This document shows, piece after piece, positions 7,970 to 16,447 of a stretch of 64,000 bases of DNA (the stretch's first letter is position 1; the number at the start of each line of letters is the position of its first letter). The DNA comes from Paracoccaceae bacterium (GTDB lineage: Bacteria > Pseudomonadota > Alphaproteobacteria > Rhodobacterales > Rhodobacteraceae). The stretch lies in the NCBI GenBank assembly GCA_023383015.1, contig JAHDXW010000012.1, forward strand, positions 53,533-117,532, given 5' to 3'. Below the pieces are notes generated by a model. The model did no database searches. It was not told the DNA's origin and saw only the letters and a list, made by a program, of their open reading frames with translations. Position numbers and translations under genes: made by a program.

Positions 7970-9127
7970 ATGAACGGACTGACACCCCCGGCCGCGCGGC
8001 CGGCAAACCCGCGCTTCTCCTCCGGCCCCTGCGCCAAGTTCCCCGGATACAGCCTCGATCTCCTGCGCGACGCCCTTCTGGGGCGGTCGCACCGGTCGGC
8101 CGCCGGCAAGGCGCGGCTGCGCCAGGCGATCGACCGCAGCGCTGCCTTGCTGGGCCTGCCGGAGGGCTGGCGACTGGGCATCGTGCCGGCCTCCGACACC
8201 GGCGCGGTCGAGATGGCGCTGTGGTCGCTTCTGGGCGCCCGCGGCGTCGAGGTTCTGGCCTGGGAGAGCTTCGGCGAGGGCTGGGTGGCCGATGTGGTGC
8301 GCGAGCTGAAGCTCGAGGCCACGGTGCACCGCGCCCCCTACGGCCGGATCGTCGATTTCGCCGCCGTCGACTTCGGCCGCGACGTCGTCTTCACTTGGAA
8401 CGGCACCACCTCGGGCGTGCGCGTGCCGTCGGGAGATCTCATTCCCGCCGGCCGGCAGGGGCTGACGATCTGCGACGCGACCTCGGCCGCCTTCGCGATG
8501 GAGCTGCCGTGGGACAAGCTCGATGTCGTCACCTTCTCCTGGCAGAAGGTGCTGGGCGGCGAGGCGGCGCATGGCATGATCGCGCTGTCGCCGCGGGCGG
8601 TGGCGCGGCTCGAGGGCTGGACGCCGCCGTGGCCGGTGCCGAAGGTCTTCCGGCTGGCCGCGAAGGGCCGGCTGATCGAGGGCATCTTCGCCGGCGAGAC
8701 GATCAACACGCCCTCGATGCTCTGCGTCGAGGACTGGCTGGCCGCACTCGACTGGGCCGAGCGGATCGGCGGGTTGCCGGCGCTGATCGGCCGGGCCGAG
8801 GCCAACGCACGCTGCCTGCGCGACTGGGTGGCGACGCGCGACTGGATCGCCGACCTGGCCGAGGATCCCGCCACCGCCTCGACCACCAGCGTCTGCCTGC
8901 GCTTCACCGACCCTGCCATCGCCGACCCCGCGGCCTTCGCCGCGGCGGTGGCACGGCGGCTTGAGGCCGAGGGCGTGGCGCTGGACAGCGGCGCCTACCG
9001 CGACGCGCCGCCGGGGCTGCGCATCTGGTGCGGCTCGACGGTGGAGGCGGCCGATGTCGCCGCCCTCCTGCCCTGGATCGAGTGGGCCTACCGCGCCGAG
9101 CGCGCGCGCCGGCCCGCCGCCGCCTGA
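7970..9127 (+). CDS. serC: Phosphoserine aminotransferase
   Basis: A 385-residue PLP enzyme of the class-V aminotransferase family converting 3-phosphohydroxypyruvate and glutamate to phosphoserine. The N-terminus [17 protein letters not shown] and the motif [10 protein letters not shown] are typical of the alphaproteobacterial/archaeal-like SerC type. The PLP lysine is K193 in [13 protein letters not shown], and the cofactor aspartate is in [10 protein letters not shown]. The ATG at 7970 has AAGGA four bases upstream. It heads a run of three genes: serA follows after 72 bp, then a metallophosphatase. It is divergent from serB and preceded by the two-hairpin leader at 7906-7949. Confidence 0.97.
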   Translation: MNGLTPPAARPANPRFSSGPCAKFPGYSLDLLRDALLGRSHRSAAGKARLRQAIDRSAALLGLPEGWRLGIVPASDTGAVEMALWSLLGARGVEVLAWESFGEGWVADVVRELKLEATVHRAPYGRIVDFAAVDFGRDVVFTWNGTTSGVRVPSGDLIPAGRQGLTICDATSAAFAMELPWDKLDVVTFSWQKVLGGEAAHGMIALSPRAVARLEGWTPPWPVPKVFRLAAKGRLIEGIFAGETINTPSMLCVEDWLAALDWAERIGGLPALIGRAEANARCLRDWVATRDWIADLAEDPATASTTSVCLRFTDPAIADPAAFAAAVARRLEAEGVALDSGAYRDAPPGLRIWCGSTVEAADVAALLPWIEWAYRAERARRPAAA

Positions 9128-9199
9128 CCGCCGCCCCCCGGCGGGCGCCCGCCCGTCGTGGGGCTTGCACTTCTGCGACAAAGCGCAAGGAAAATTCCC

Positions 9200-10795
9200 A
9201 TGGCACCCAAGGTGCTCGTCTCCGATGCCCTGTCGGAAACCGCTGTCCAGGTGTTCCGCGACCGCGGTATCGATGTCGACTACCGGCCCGCGCTGGGCAA
9301 GGACAAGGAGGCGCTGGCCGCCGCCGTCGGCGATTGCGACGGTCTTGCCATCCGCTCGGCCACCAGGGTCACGGCCAAGCTGCTGGCGGTCGCGCCGCGG
9401 CTGAAGGTGATCGGCCGAGCCGGCATCGGGGTCGACAACGTCGACATCCCCGAGGCCACCCGGCGGGGCGTCATCGTCATGAACACGCCCTTCGGCAACT
9501 CGATCACCACTGCCGAGCACGCGCTGGCGCTGATGTTCGCCGTCGCCCGCCAGATCCCCGAGGCCGACGCCTCGACCCGCGCCGGCCGCTGGGAGAAGAA
9601 CCGCTTCATGGGGGTGGAGCTGTTCAACAAGACGCTGGGCGTGATCGGCTGCGGCAACATCGGCTCGATCGTCGCCGGGCGTGCGCTCGGGCTGCACATG
9701 AAGGTGCTTGCCTACGATCCCTTCCTGTCTGAGGAGCGAGCGCTCGCGCTGGGCGTGGGCAAGGTCGAGCTGGACGAGCTGCTGGCGCGCTCGGACTTCA
9801 TCACCCTTCACGTCCCGCTGACCGACCGGACCCGCAACATCCTGTCGGCCGAGGCGCTGGCGCGCTGCCGGCCCGGGGTGCGCATCATCAACTGTGCCCG
9901 CGGCGGGCTGGTCGACGAGGCGGCGCTGGCCGCGGCGCTGCGCTCGGGCCAGGTGGCGGGCGCCGCGCTCGACGTCTTCGAGGTCGAGCCGGCGACCGAT
10001 TCGCCACTTTTCGGCCTGCCGAACGTGGTCTGCACCCCCCATCTCGGCGCGGCGACCACCGAGGCACAGGAGAACGTGGCGGTGCAGATCGCCGAGCAGA
10101 TGGCCGACTACCTGCTGACCGGGGCGGTGCAGAACGCCATCAACATGCCGTCGGTCACGGCCGAGGAGGCCGCGGTGATGGGGCCCTGGCTCAGGCTGGC
10201 GGGCTATCTCGGGGCCTTCGTCGGCCAGGCGACGGAAGAGCCGGTGCGGGCCATCAACCTGCTCTGCGACGGGGTGGCGGCGGGGATGAACGTCGAGGCG
10301 CTGGCCGCCGCGGCGATCGCCGGGGTCATGCGGGCGACCAACCCCGACGTCAACATGGTCTCGGCGCCGGTGGTGGCACGCGAGCGCGGCATCCGGCTGT
10401 CGACGACCCGTCAGGAGAAGTCGGGCGTCTTCGACGGCTACGTCAAGCTGACGGTGGTGACAGACCGCTTCGAGCGGTCGATCGCCGGGGCGGTGTTCTC
10501 GGACGGCAAGCCGCGCTTCATCCAGATCAAGGGCATCAACATCGATGCCGAGATCGGTCGCCACATGCTCTACACCACCAACGAGGACGTGCCCGGCATC
10601 ATCGGCGCCCTCGGCACCACCATGGGGCGCAACGGCGTCAACATCGCCAACTTCACCCTCGGTCGATCGGCCCCGGGCAGGGATGCGATCGCACTGCTCT
10701 ACCTCGACGCCCCGGTGCCGCCGAAGGTGCTGTCCGAACTCGAGGCCACGGGCCTGTTCCGCCAGATCAGGCCGCTGGAGTTCGAGGTCGGCTGA
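9200..10795 (+). CDS. serA: D-3-phosphoglycerate dehydrogenase
   Basis: A 531-residue SerA of the long (type I) form, the first enzyme of serine synthesis. The substrate domain is followed by the NAD-binding Rossmann motif LGVIGCGNIGSIVAGRALG, the conserved INCARGGLVDE and the catalytic His in CTPHLGAAT. After about residue 315 come the intervening allosteric substrate-binding domain and a C-terminal ACT domain (YTTNEDVPGIIGALGTTMG), the usual site of serine feedback control. The ATG at 9200 is preceded by AAGGAAAATT. In-frame starts further upstream belong to the intergenic region. Its TGA overlaps the ATG of the phosphatase gene (TGATG). Confidence 0.97.
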   Translation: MAPKVLVSDALSETAVQVFRDRGIDVDYRPALGKDKEALAAAVGDCDGLAIRSATRVTAKLLAVAPRLKVIGRAGIGVDNVDIPEATRRGVIVMNTPFGNSITTAEHALALMFAVARQIPEADASTRAGRWEKNRFMGVELFNKTLGVIGCGNIGSIVAGRALGLHMKVLAYDPFLSEERALALGVGKVELDELLARSDFITLHVPLTDRTRNILSAEALARCRPGVRIINCARGGLVDEAALAAALRSGQVAGAALDVFEVEPATDSPLFGLPNVVCTPHLGAATTEAQENVAVQIAEQMADYLLTGAVQNAINMPSVTAEEAAVMGPWLRLAGYLGAFVGQATEEPVRAINLLCDGVAAGMNVEALAAAAIAGVMRATNPDVNMVSAPVVARERGIRLSTTRQEKSGVFDGYVKLTVVTDRFERSIAGAVFSDGKPRFIQIKGINIDAEIGRHMLYTTNEDVPGIIGALGTTMGRNGVNIANFTLGRSAPGRDAIALLYLDAPVPPKVLSELEATGLFRQIRPLEFEVG

Positions 10796-11541
10796 TGCGG
10801 GCCTATGCCGTCGGCGACATCCATGGCCAGCGCGCACGCCTCGAGGTCGCCCATGCGCTGATCGCCGCCGACCGCGCGGCGACCGGGGATGCGGCGGCCC
10901 CGGTCGTCCATCTGGGAGACCTTGTCGACCGCGGGCCGGATTCGGCCGGAGTGATCGACCTGCTGCTCGGCGGCATTGCCGCCGGCGCCCCCTGGGTGGT
11001 GCTGAAGGGCAACCATGACCGCATGTTCCATGCCTATCTTGACGATCCCTTCGGCGCGGCCGGCGCCTTCGCCCCGGCCCATCGCTGGCTGAATCCCGGT
11101 ATCGGCGGGGTGGCGACGCTGGCCTCCTACGGGCTGCACGCCCCGGGCGACCGGCCGGTCCGGCCCGTCCATGCCGAGGCGGTGGCGGCGGTGCCGGCCG
11201 CGCACCGGGCGTTCCTCGCAGGGCTGCCGTTGTGGCACCGACTGGGAGAGGTGCTGTTCGTCCATGCCGGCATCCGCCCCGGCGTGCCGCTGGCGCGCCA
11301 GCACGAGGACGACCTGCTGTGGATCCGCGACGAGTTCCTTGCCGACGGGCGCGACCACGGCCCGCTGGTGGTGCACGGCCACACCGCCGTCGCGGTGCCC
11401 GAGCACCACGGTAACCGGGTCAACATCGATACCCGCGCCGGATACGGCGGCCCGGTCACCGCGGTCGCCGTCGAGGGGCGGGAGGTGTTCGTGCTGGGCC
11501 GCGGCGGGCGCCGGCGGCTGGCTGCGCCTCAGTTCAGGTAG
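10795..11541 (+). CDS. Calcineurin-like metallophosphatase (PP1/PP2A-type Ser/Thr phosphatase family)
   Basis: A 248-residue metallophosphoesterase with the full set of motifs: GDIHGQ at residues 7-12, GDLVDRGPDS near 42, GNHDRMF near 72, VHAGIRPGVPL and VHGHTAV near the C-terminus. This GDIHG, GDxVDRG, GNHD, HGHT pattern is that of bacterial PrpA/ApaH-like serine/threonine or diadenosine phosphatases; the true substrate cannot be read from sequence. Its start codon overlaps the serA stop, so it is translated from the serC-serA transcript. Whether it acts on serine metabolism or is only carried along is open. The last 13 bp overlap the convergent gene at 11529-11753. Confidence 0.88.
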   Translation: MRAYAVGDIHGQRARLEVAHALIAADRAATGDAAAPVVHLGDLVDRGPDSAGVIDLLLGGIAAGAPWVVLKGNHDRMFHAYLDDPFGAAGAFAPAHRWLNPGIGGVATLASYGLHAPGDRPVRPVHAEAVAAVPAAHRAFLAGLPLWHRLGEVLFVHAGIRPGVPLARQHEDDLLWIRDEFLADGRDHGPLVVHGHTAVAVPEHHGNRVNIDTRAGYGGPVTAVAVEGREVFVLGRGGRRRLAAPQFR

Positions 11542-11753
11542 CGGCCGATCACCCGCACCACGACGTCGGGCACCTCGTCCAGCGTGTAGGCCATCGGCCG
11601 GTTGACCACCGCCAGGCCGATCAGCCCGGCCGAGACCATGATGAGAATGGCCGCCGCCCTGGGCGGCCGGCCGTCGGTGAAGGCCGACAGGATCGCCGGG
11701 ACTGCCAGAACCCCCAGTACGATGCCGATCACCAGAAGAAGGTCGGGATCCAT
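11529..11753 (-). CDS. Small hypothetical membrane protein
   Basis: A 74-residue protein with two hydrophobic helices, about residues 5-25 (LLLVIGIVLGVLAVPAILSA) and 34-50 (AAILIMVSAGLIGLAVVN), followed by a polar C-terminus ending in VRVIGRYLN. The pair of helices and the ordinary codon use suggest a real gene. Similar short proteins occur near pyk in related Rhodobacteraceae, to my recollection, but I know no function. It starts 40 bp after the pyruvate kinase stop on the same strand and may be in its transcript. The 3' end overlaps the phosphatase gene by 13 bp. Confidence 0.7.
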   Translation of the reverse strand: MDPDLLLVIGIVLGVLAVPAILSAFTDGRPPRAAAILIMVSAGLIGLAVVNRPMAYTLDEVPDVVVRVIGRYLN

Positions 11754-11793
11754 CTGCGCCTCCGCCAGCCCGCGCCCGTCCGTGGCGCGCAGT

Positions 11794-13239
11794 CTATTCC
11801 GGGTCAGTCCGGTAAATAAGCCGTTCCTCGCAGGGCGCGACGCGCAGGATGTTGGTCGATCCGGGGACGTTGAAGGGCACCCCGGCGGTGACCACGATGC
11901 GGTCGGCCTCGGTGGCGAACCCGTGCTCGCGGGCGGCGCGGGCGGCGTTCACCACCGCCTGCTTGAACCGGCCGAGCTCGGCGGTGAGTTCGCAGTGCGC
12001 GCCCCAGATCAGCGTCATGCGCCGGGCGATGTCCAGGAAGGGGGTCAGCGCGATGATCGGCACCCGCGGCCGCTCGCGCGCAACAAGCGACACGGTGGTG
12101 CCGGAATGGGTGAAGCAGCAGATGGCGCGGATGTCGGTGGTCTCGGCGATCTCGCGGGCGGCGGCGACGATGGCGTCTGCCACCGTCTCGCGCCGCGCCT
12201 GGCGCGAGGCCTCGATGATCTGGGTGTAGGTCGGGTCGCGCTCGACCTGCTGGGCGACCGCATCCATGGTCCGCACCGCCTCCACCGGATAGCGGCCGGC
12301 AGCCGATTCGGCCGACAGCATCACCGCGTCGGTGCCCTCGTAGATCGCTGCCGCCACGTCCGAGACCTCGGCGCGGGTCGGCATCGGGCTCTCGATCATG
12401 CTCTCGAGCATCTGGGTGGCCACGATCACCGGCTTGGCCGCGGCCCGGCAGGCGCGCACCAGCCGCTTCTGGATCGGCGGCACGTGCTCCACCGGCAGTT
12501 CCACCCCGAGGTCGCCGCGCGCCACCATGATCCCGTCGGAGGCCGCGAGTATCTCGGGAAAGACCTTGAGTGCCGCGGGCTTCTCGATCTTCGAGAGGAT
12601 CAGCGCGCGCCCTGCCACGAGCGCCCGCGCCTCGGCCACGTCCTCTGGCCGCTGCACGAAGGAGAGCGCGATCCAGTCGACCCCGAGATCGCAGGCAAAG
12701 TCGAGGTCGGTACGGTCCTTCGCCGACAGCGCGGCAAGCGGTAGGACGACGTCGGGCACGTTGACGCCCTTGCGGTTCGAGATCGTGCCGCCCGCGGTCA
12801 CCGTGCAGTCGGCGAAGTCGGCGCCGCAGCTGTCGACCAGGAGGCGGATCTTGCCGTCGTTGACCAGAAGCCGCGCACCGGGCCGCAGCACGGCGAAGAT
12901 TTCGGGATGGGGCAGACTTACCCGGTGGCCGTCGCCCTCGGCGGGGTCGAGGTCGAGGCGGAAGCGCGCGCCTTCCTCGAGCTCGGCCGCGCCCGCGGCG
13001 AAGGTTCCGACGCGCAGCTTCGGTCCCTGCAGGTCGGCGATCACCGCCACTGGCCGGCGCGTGTCAGCCTCGACCTCGCGGACCAGCGACAGCCGGCGGG
13101 CGATGTCGGCATGGGTGCCGTGGCTCATGTTGAGGCGGAAGACATCGGCGCCGGCCTCCCACAGGGCCCGGATCGTCTTGTAATCGTCCGAGGCCGGGCC
13201 CAAGGTGGCCACGATCTTGACCTTGCGAAGCCGCCGCAT
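11794..13239 (-). CDS. pyk: Pyruvate kinase
   Basis: A 481-residue pyruvate kinase converting phosphoenolpyruvate and ADP to pyruvate and ATP. The N-terminus MRRLRKVKIVATLGPAS, FRLNMSHG, the active-site block ILSKIEKPAAL, the magnesium-binding MVARGDLGVELP and MLESMIESPMPTRAEVSDVA are all present, and the C-terminal domain has ICCFTHSGTTVSLVARERP. The start at 13239 follows GGAAGGGTGAC, a good ribosome binding site; the in-frame extension upstream has no homology. Gene order pyk, divergent N-formylglutamate amidohydrolase and DUF1244 is, from memory, a common neighbourhood in Rhodobacteraceae. Confidence 0.97.
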   Translation of the reverse strand: MRRLRKVKIVATLGPASDDYKTIRALWEAGADVFRLNMSHGTHADIARRLSLVREVEADTRRPVAVIADLQGPKLRVGTFAAGAAELEEGARFRLDLDPAEGDGHRVSLPHPEIFAVLRPGARLLVNDGKIRLLVDSCGADFADCTVTAGGTISNRKGVNVPDVVLPLAALSAKDRTDLDFACDLGVDWIALSFVQRPEDVAEARALVAGRALILSKIEKPAALKVFPEILAASDGIMVARGDLGVELPVEHVPPIQKRLVRACRAAAKPVIVATQMLESMIESPMPTRAEVSDVAAAIYEGTDAVMLSAESAAGRYPVEAVRTMDAVAQQVERDPTYTQIIEASRQARRETVADAIVAAAREIAETTDIRAICCFTHSGTTVSLVARERPRVPIIALTPFLDIARRMTLIWGAHCELTAELGRFKQAVVNAARAAREHGFATEADRIVVTAGVPFNVPGSTNILRVAPCEERLIYRTDPE

Positions 13240-13359
13240 GTCACCCTTCCCCTTGCGACCTGCCGCGCCGGGGACTTTCCCGCGCGGGCCGGGGCCTTCT
13301 ATGGCCGATCCGGCCGCAGCCGGCAACTGTTACCGCTACCGCCGGCGGGGGGTGCGGCG

Positions 13360-14094
13360 ATGACGGCGGTGATCATCGACGGGGCGGCGCGTGGGGGCCG
13401 CTGGCTGGTGACCTGCGACCATGCCAGCAACCGCGTCCCGCCCGAGGTCGGCGGCTGCCTCGGCCTGCCCCCGGCCGAGATGGCGCGCCACATCGCCTGG
13501 GATGTCGGCGCCGCCGGGGTGGCGCGGCGGCTGGCGGCGCGGCTCGGCGGGCCGGCGGTGCTGTCGACCTTCTCGCGCCTCGTCATCGACCCCAATCGCG
13601 GCGAGGACGATCCCACTCTCCTGATGAGGCTTTACGACGGCACGGTTATCCCGGCCAACCGCGACGCCGGCCCCGACGAGCTGGCCCGGCGGATGGCGCT
13701 GTTCTGGCGGCCCTACCACGATGCACTCGCCCGCCTGGCCGCCCGGCGTCCCGACACGGCGATCTGCGCCGTGCACAGCTTCACCCCCTGCCTGAAGGGC
13801 CGGCCGCCGCGGCCCTGGCATGTCGGCATCCTCTTCGATGCGCGCGACGACCGGCTGGCGCGGCCGCTTCTTGCCCGGCTCAGGGCCGAGCCCGATCTCT
13901 GCGTCGGCGAGAACGAGCCCTATGCCGGCCACCTGCCCGGCGACGCCATCGACCGCCACGCCCTCTCCCACCGTCGGCCGAACGTGCTGGTGGAACTGCG
14001 CAACGATCTGATCGCCACTCCGGCGGCGCAGCGCGCCTGGGCAGACCGGCTGGCCCCGCATCTTGACGCCGCGCTGGGCGCGGCCCAGCTTTGA
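13360..14094 (+). CDS. N-formylglutamate amidohydrolase family protein
   Basis: A 244-residue member of the N-formylglutamate amidohydrolase (HutG-like) family. Typical blocks are LVTCDHASNRVPPE near residue 20, AWDVGAAGVA, STFSRLVIDPNRGEDD and AVHSFTPCLKGR, and ENEPYAGHLPGDAIDRHA near residue 195, which carry the histidine, glutamate and aspartate ligands of the zinc site. No histidine-utilisation genes are nearby, so the substrate need not be N-formylglutamate. The ATG at 13360 is preceded by a GGCGGGGGG tract. The frame open upstream is antisense to pyk. A DUF1244 gene starts 26 bp after the stop. Confidence 0.9.
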   Translation: MTAVIIDGAARGGRWLVTCDHASNRVPPEVGGCLGLPPAEMARHIAWDVGAAGVARRLAARLGGPAVLSTFSRLVIDPNRGEDDPTLLMRLYDGTVIPANRDAGPDELARRMALFWRPYHDALARLAARRPDTAICAVHSFTPCLKGRPPRPWHVGILFDARDDRLARPLLARLRAEPDLCVGENEPYAGHLPGDAIDRHALSHRRPNVLVELRNDLIATPAAQRAWADRLAPHLDAALGAAQL

Positions 14095-14120
14095 GCGTGG
14101 TCGGAGGCAGGGGGAACGGG

Positions 14121-14426
14121 ATGAACGAGCCGATGCGCACCGAGATCGAGGCCGCGACCTTCCGCCGGCTGGTTCTCCACCTGATGGAGGAGCGCCCCGA
14201 CGTGCAGAACATCGAGCTGATGACGCTCGCGGGGTTCTGCCGCAATTGCCTGGCCCGCTGGTACGACGAGGAGGCCGCGGCGCGCGGCCAGGCCATCGGC
14301 AAGGCGGCGGCGCGCGAGATCGTCTACGGTATGCCCTACGAGGCCTGGGTGGCCCGCCACCAGCGCCCGGCCACGCCCGGGCAGGAGGCCGCCTTCGCCG
14401 CAGCGGAGGCCAGCGCCAAGGGCTGA
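14121..14426 (+). CDS. DUF1244 family protein
   Basis: A 101-residue protein of the DUF1244 family, common in alpha- and gammaproteobacteria. The hallmark sequence is VQNIELMTLAGFCRNCLARW, with two conserved cysteines (FCRNC), followed by REIVYGMPYEAWVARHQ. The fold is a small helical bundle and the function is unknown. The ATG at 14121 follows GGGGGAACGGG; a TTG at 14091 overlapping the upstream stop is a weaker alternative that adds ten residues. It lies in a row of four plus-strand genes from 13360 to 15643 with very short gaps, so the set is probably one operon. Confidence 0.9.
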   Translation: MNEPMRTEIEAATFRRLVLHLMEERPDVQNIELMTLAGFCRNCLARWYDEEAAARGQAIGKAAAREIVYGMPYEAWVARHQRPATPGQEAAFAAAEASAKG

Positions 14427-14432
14427 ACGGCC

Positions 14433-15065
14433 GTGCGCCCGCCCGAGGCCGTCTCGGCCTTCGTCCGCGAGGCGGTCACGCTCGGTCGGCCGGAGGACGA
14501 GATTCGCGCCGCGCTGGCCGCGGCCGGTTGGTCGGCGGCCGAGATCGCGGCCGGGCTGGCCGCCTGGGCGCGGGCGCCCGGCCTGCCTCCGGTACCGCGG
14601 CCGCGAGGGACCGCCAGCCCGCGGGAGGCACTGGCGCATGTCGTGCTGTTCGTGGCGCTCGGCGTGCTGGCGGTGAACCTGTGGCTTGTGGGGGTCGCGC
14701 TGATCGACAGGTTCGTGCCCGATCCGATGGACCCCGCGGGCCTGGACCCCGGCAGCGGCGTGCGCTGGGCGGTCGCCGGCATCGCCGTGGCCTGGCCGCT
14801 GTGGGCGGTTCTGACGCTGCGGATCGCCCGCGCCGGTGCCGCCGACCCCGGCCGCCGCCGTTCGGCGGTGGGGCGCTGGGTGACTGCGGTGGCGCTGTTC
14901 ATCGCCGCGGTCACGCTGGTCGGCGACCTCATCGCCGTGCTCGCCCGGTTCCTCGACGGCGAGCTGACCGCGCGCTTCCTTGCCAAGGCGGTGCTCGTCG
15001 CGGCGCTGGCCGGGGCGGTCTTCATGCTCTACGCGCGCGGGCTGGACGGGGAGGCGGAGGCGTGA
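14433..15065 (+). CDS. DUF5671-like membrane protein
   Basis: A 210-residue protein with a cytoplasmic N-terminal domain of about 65 residues and four membrane helices. The N-terminus (FVREAVTLGRPEDEIRAALAAAGWSAAEI...) looks like a short helix-turn-helix or UBA-like module that often precedes DUF5671-type membrane regions. Helices lie near residues 70-90, 108-128, 147-170 and 180-197. The start is a GTG six bases after the DUF1244 stop, which I accept because no ATG precedes the conserved N-terminal module. The last 4 bp (GTGA) overlap the next gene. No function is known. Confidence 0.72.
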   Translation: MRPPEAVSAFVREAVTLGRPEDEIRAALAAAGWSAAEIAAGLAAWARAPGLPPVPRPRGTASPREALAHVVLFVALGVLAVNLWLVGVALIDRFVPDPMDPAGLDPGSGVRWAVAGIAVAWPLWAVLTLRIARAGAADPGRRRSAVGRWVTAVALFIAAVTLVGDLIAVLARFLDGELTARFLAKAVLVAALAGAVFMLYARGLDGEAEA

Positions 15066-15643
15066 CGCCGGCCCGCGCCCGCGTCGCGGTGACCGTCTCG
15101 GGCATCGTCGTGGCCGCTGTCGCTGCCGCCGGGCTGTGGGTGTTCGGCGGCCCCGGCGAGGCCCGGCGGTCCGAGCGCGACGGCCGCCGGCTTGAGCATC
15201 TGTCCGAAATCGTGGCGGCGGTGGTGTGCCATGCCCGTGCCGGCGCCGTGCCCGAGCGGCCATCGCAGCTCTCCGCCGTGACTGCCGCCTGCATGTCCGC
15301 GGCGAGGGCGGCCGAACTGGTCGATCCCGCGACCGGCGCGGCCTACCGGATCGACTACCCCGACCCCCTTGCCGTGCGGGTCTGCGCGACCCTCGAGCGG
15401 CCCGGTCTCCGGCCCTGGATGGGCCCGGCGTTCGACCCCGCCGCCGGCTGCCTTGCCGCCGCACTGCGCGACGTGGCGGACGCCGGCGGCCAGAGCCGGA
15501 GCCGGCCGGTCACATCGCCGCGCGGCGCATCTCGTCGAGGTAGATCTCGCGCAGCCGCCGCGCCAGCGGGCCGGGCGTGCCATCGCCCAGCCTCACCCCG
15601 TCGATCTCGACCACCGGCATCACGAAAGCCGAGGCCGAGGTGA
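15062..15643 (+). CDS. Hypothetical membrane-anchored protein
   Basis: A GTG at 15062, overlapping the upstream stop, opens a 193-residue frame. It has one N-terminal membrane anchor (VAVTVSGIVVAAVAAAGLWVFGG without the flanks), then a soluble domain with two conserved-looking cysteine sites (VVCHARAG, TAACMSAA) and PWMGPAFDPAAGCLAAAL. I do not recognise it. Up to about residue 145 the sequence looks like a real exported domain. The last 45 residues are Arg/Pro/Ala-rich and run 134 bp into the antisense strand of the aminotransferase gene, so a native stop near 15510 may have been lost. Probably cotranscribed with the DUF5671-like gene. Confidence 0.6.
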   Translation: MTPARARVAVTVSGIVVAAVAAAGLWVFGGPGEARRSERDGRRLEHLSEIVAAVVCHARAGAVPERPSQLSAVTAACMSAARAAELVDPATGAAYRIDYPDPLAVRVCATLERPGLRPWMGPAFDPAAGCLAAALRDVADAGGQSRSRPVTSPRGASRRGRSRAAAAPAGRACHRPASPRRSRPPASRKPRPR

Positions 15644-16370
15644 CGAAGGCCTCGTCGGCCGTCTTCGCCTCGTCCAGGGTGAAGGGCCGCTCCTCGACCT
15701 CGAGCTGGGATTCGCGCGCGAGCCGCATGACCGCCGCGCGGGTGATCCCGTGCAGGATCTCGGTGCCGAGCGGCCGGGTGACGATGCGCCCGCGGCTGAC
15801 GATCCAGGCGTTGTTGGAGGTGCCTTCGGTGATCAATCCATCCTCGACCAGCCAGGCGTCGTCGGCCCCGGCGGCCTTGGCCATCATCTTGCCCATGGCG
15901 GGGTAGAGCAGCTGCACCGTCTTGATGTCGCGCCGGCCCCAGCGCAGGTCGGGGATGGCGATCACCGTCCAGCCCGTGCGGGCGGCCGGGGCGTCGGCCA
16001 GCCCGGGCTTGGACTGGGTGAACATCACCACCGTCGGTGGCGTCGCCGGCCCGGGATAGGCGAAGTCGCGGTCGCCGGCGCTGCCGCGCGTCACCTGCAG
16101 GTAGACAAGGCCGTCGGTGACCGCGTTGCGGGCGACGAGGTCGCGGTGCAGCGCCAGCCACTCGGCCTCGGAATGCGGGTTCGCCAGCGCCAGTTCCGCG
16201 AGCGAGCGGCCGAGCCGCCGGACATGGCCGGGAAAGTCGATCAGCCGGCCGCCCAGCACGCTCGTCACCTCGTAGACGCCATCGGCGAACAGGAAGCCGC
16301 GGTCGAATACCGATACCCGCGCCTCCTCCTCGGGGACGAAGGCGCCGTCGACATAGACGATGCGGGACAT
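15510..16370 (-). CDS. dat: D-amino-acid aminotransferase (fold-type IV PLP enzyme)
   Basis: A 286-residue aminotransferase of the BCAT/DAAT family. RGFLFADGVYEVTSV near the N-terminus, VYLQVTRGSAGDRDF (the D-amino-acid transaminase signature rather than the BCAT one), the PLP lysine in DIKTVQLL and the cofactor block ITEGTSNNAWIV all fit D-alanine aminotransferase, which exchanges amino groups between D-amino acids and 2-oxoglutarate, yielding D-glutamate. The start at 16370 has GGATGGAG upstream; a start four codons earlier is also possible. It is the last gene of a minus-strand row after dgcN and dgcA, 77 bp downstream of dgcA, which supports a role in D-amino-acid breakdown. Confidence 0.88.
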   Translation of the reverse strand: MSRIVYVDGAFVPEEEARVSVFDRGFLFADGVYEVTSVLGGRLIDFPGHVRRLGRSLAELALANPHSEAEWLALHRDLVARNAVTDGLVYLQVTRGSAGDRDFAYPGPATPPTVVMFTQSKPGLADAPAARTGWTVIAIPDLRWGRRDIKTVQLLYPAMGKMMAKAAGADDAWLVEDGLITEGTSNNAWIVSRGRIVTRPLGTEILHGITRAAVMRLARESQLEVEERPFTLDEAKTADEAFVTSASAFVMPVVEIDGVRLGDGTPGPLARRLREIYLDEMRRAAM

Positions 16371-16447
16371 GGCATTCTCCATCCTGCGGGTGACCGCGCC
16401 TTCCTAAGGCCGGCACCGCAACCGTCAAGCCCGCGCGGGCTGGCCGC

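Noticed and set aside
6944..10837. A 1297-codon open frame on the minus strand through serB, serC and serA
   Set aside because: Only its first 291 codons at the 3' end (serB) are a gene. The rest is antisense to serC and serA and exists because GC-rich third positions suppress stops on the opposite strand.
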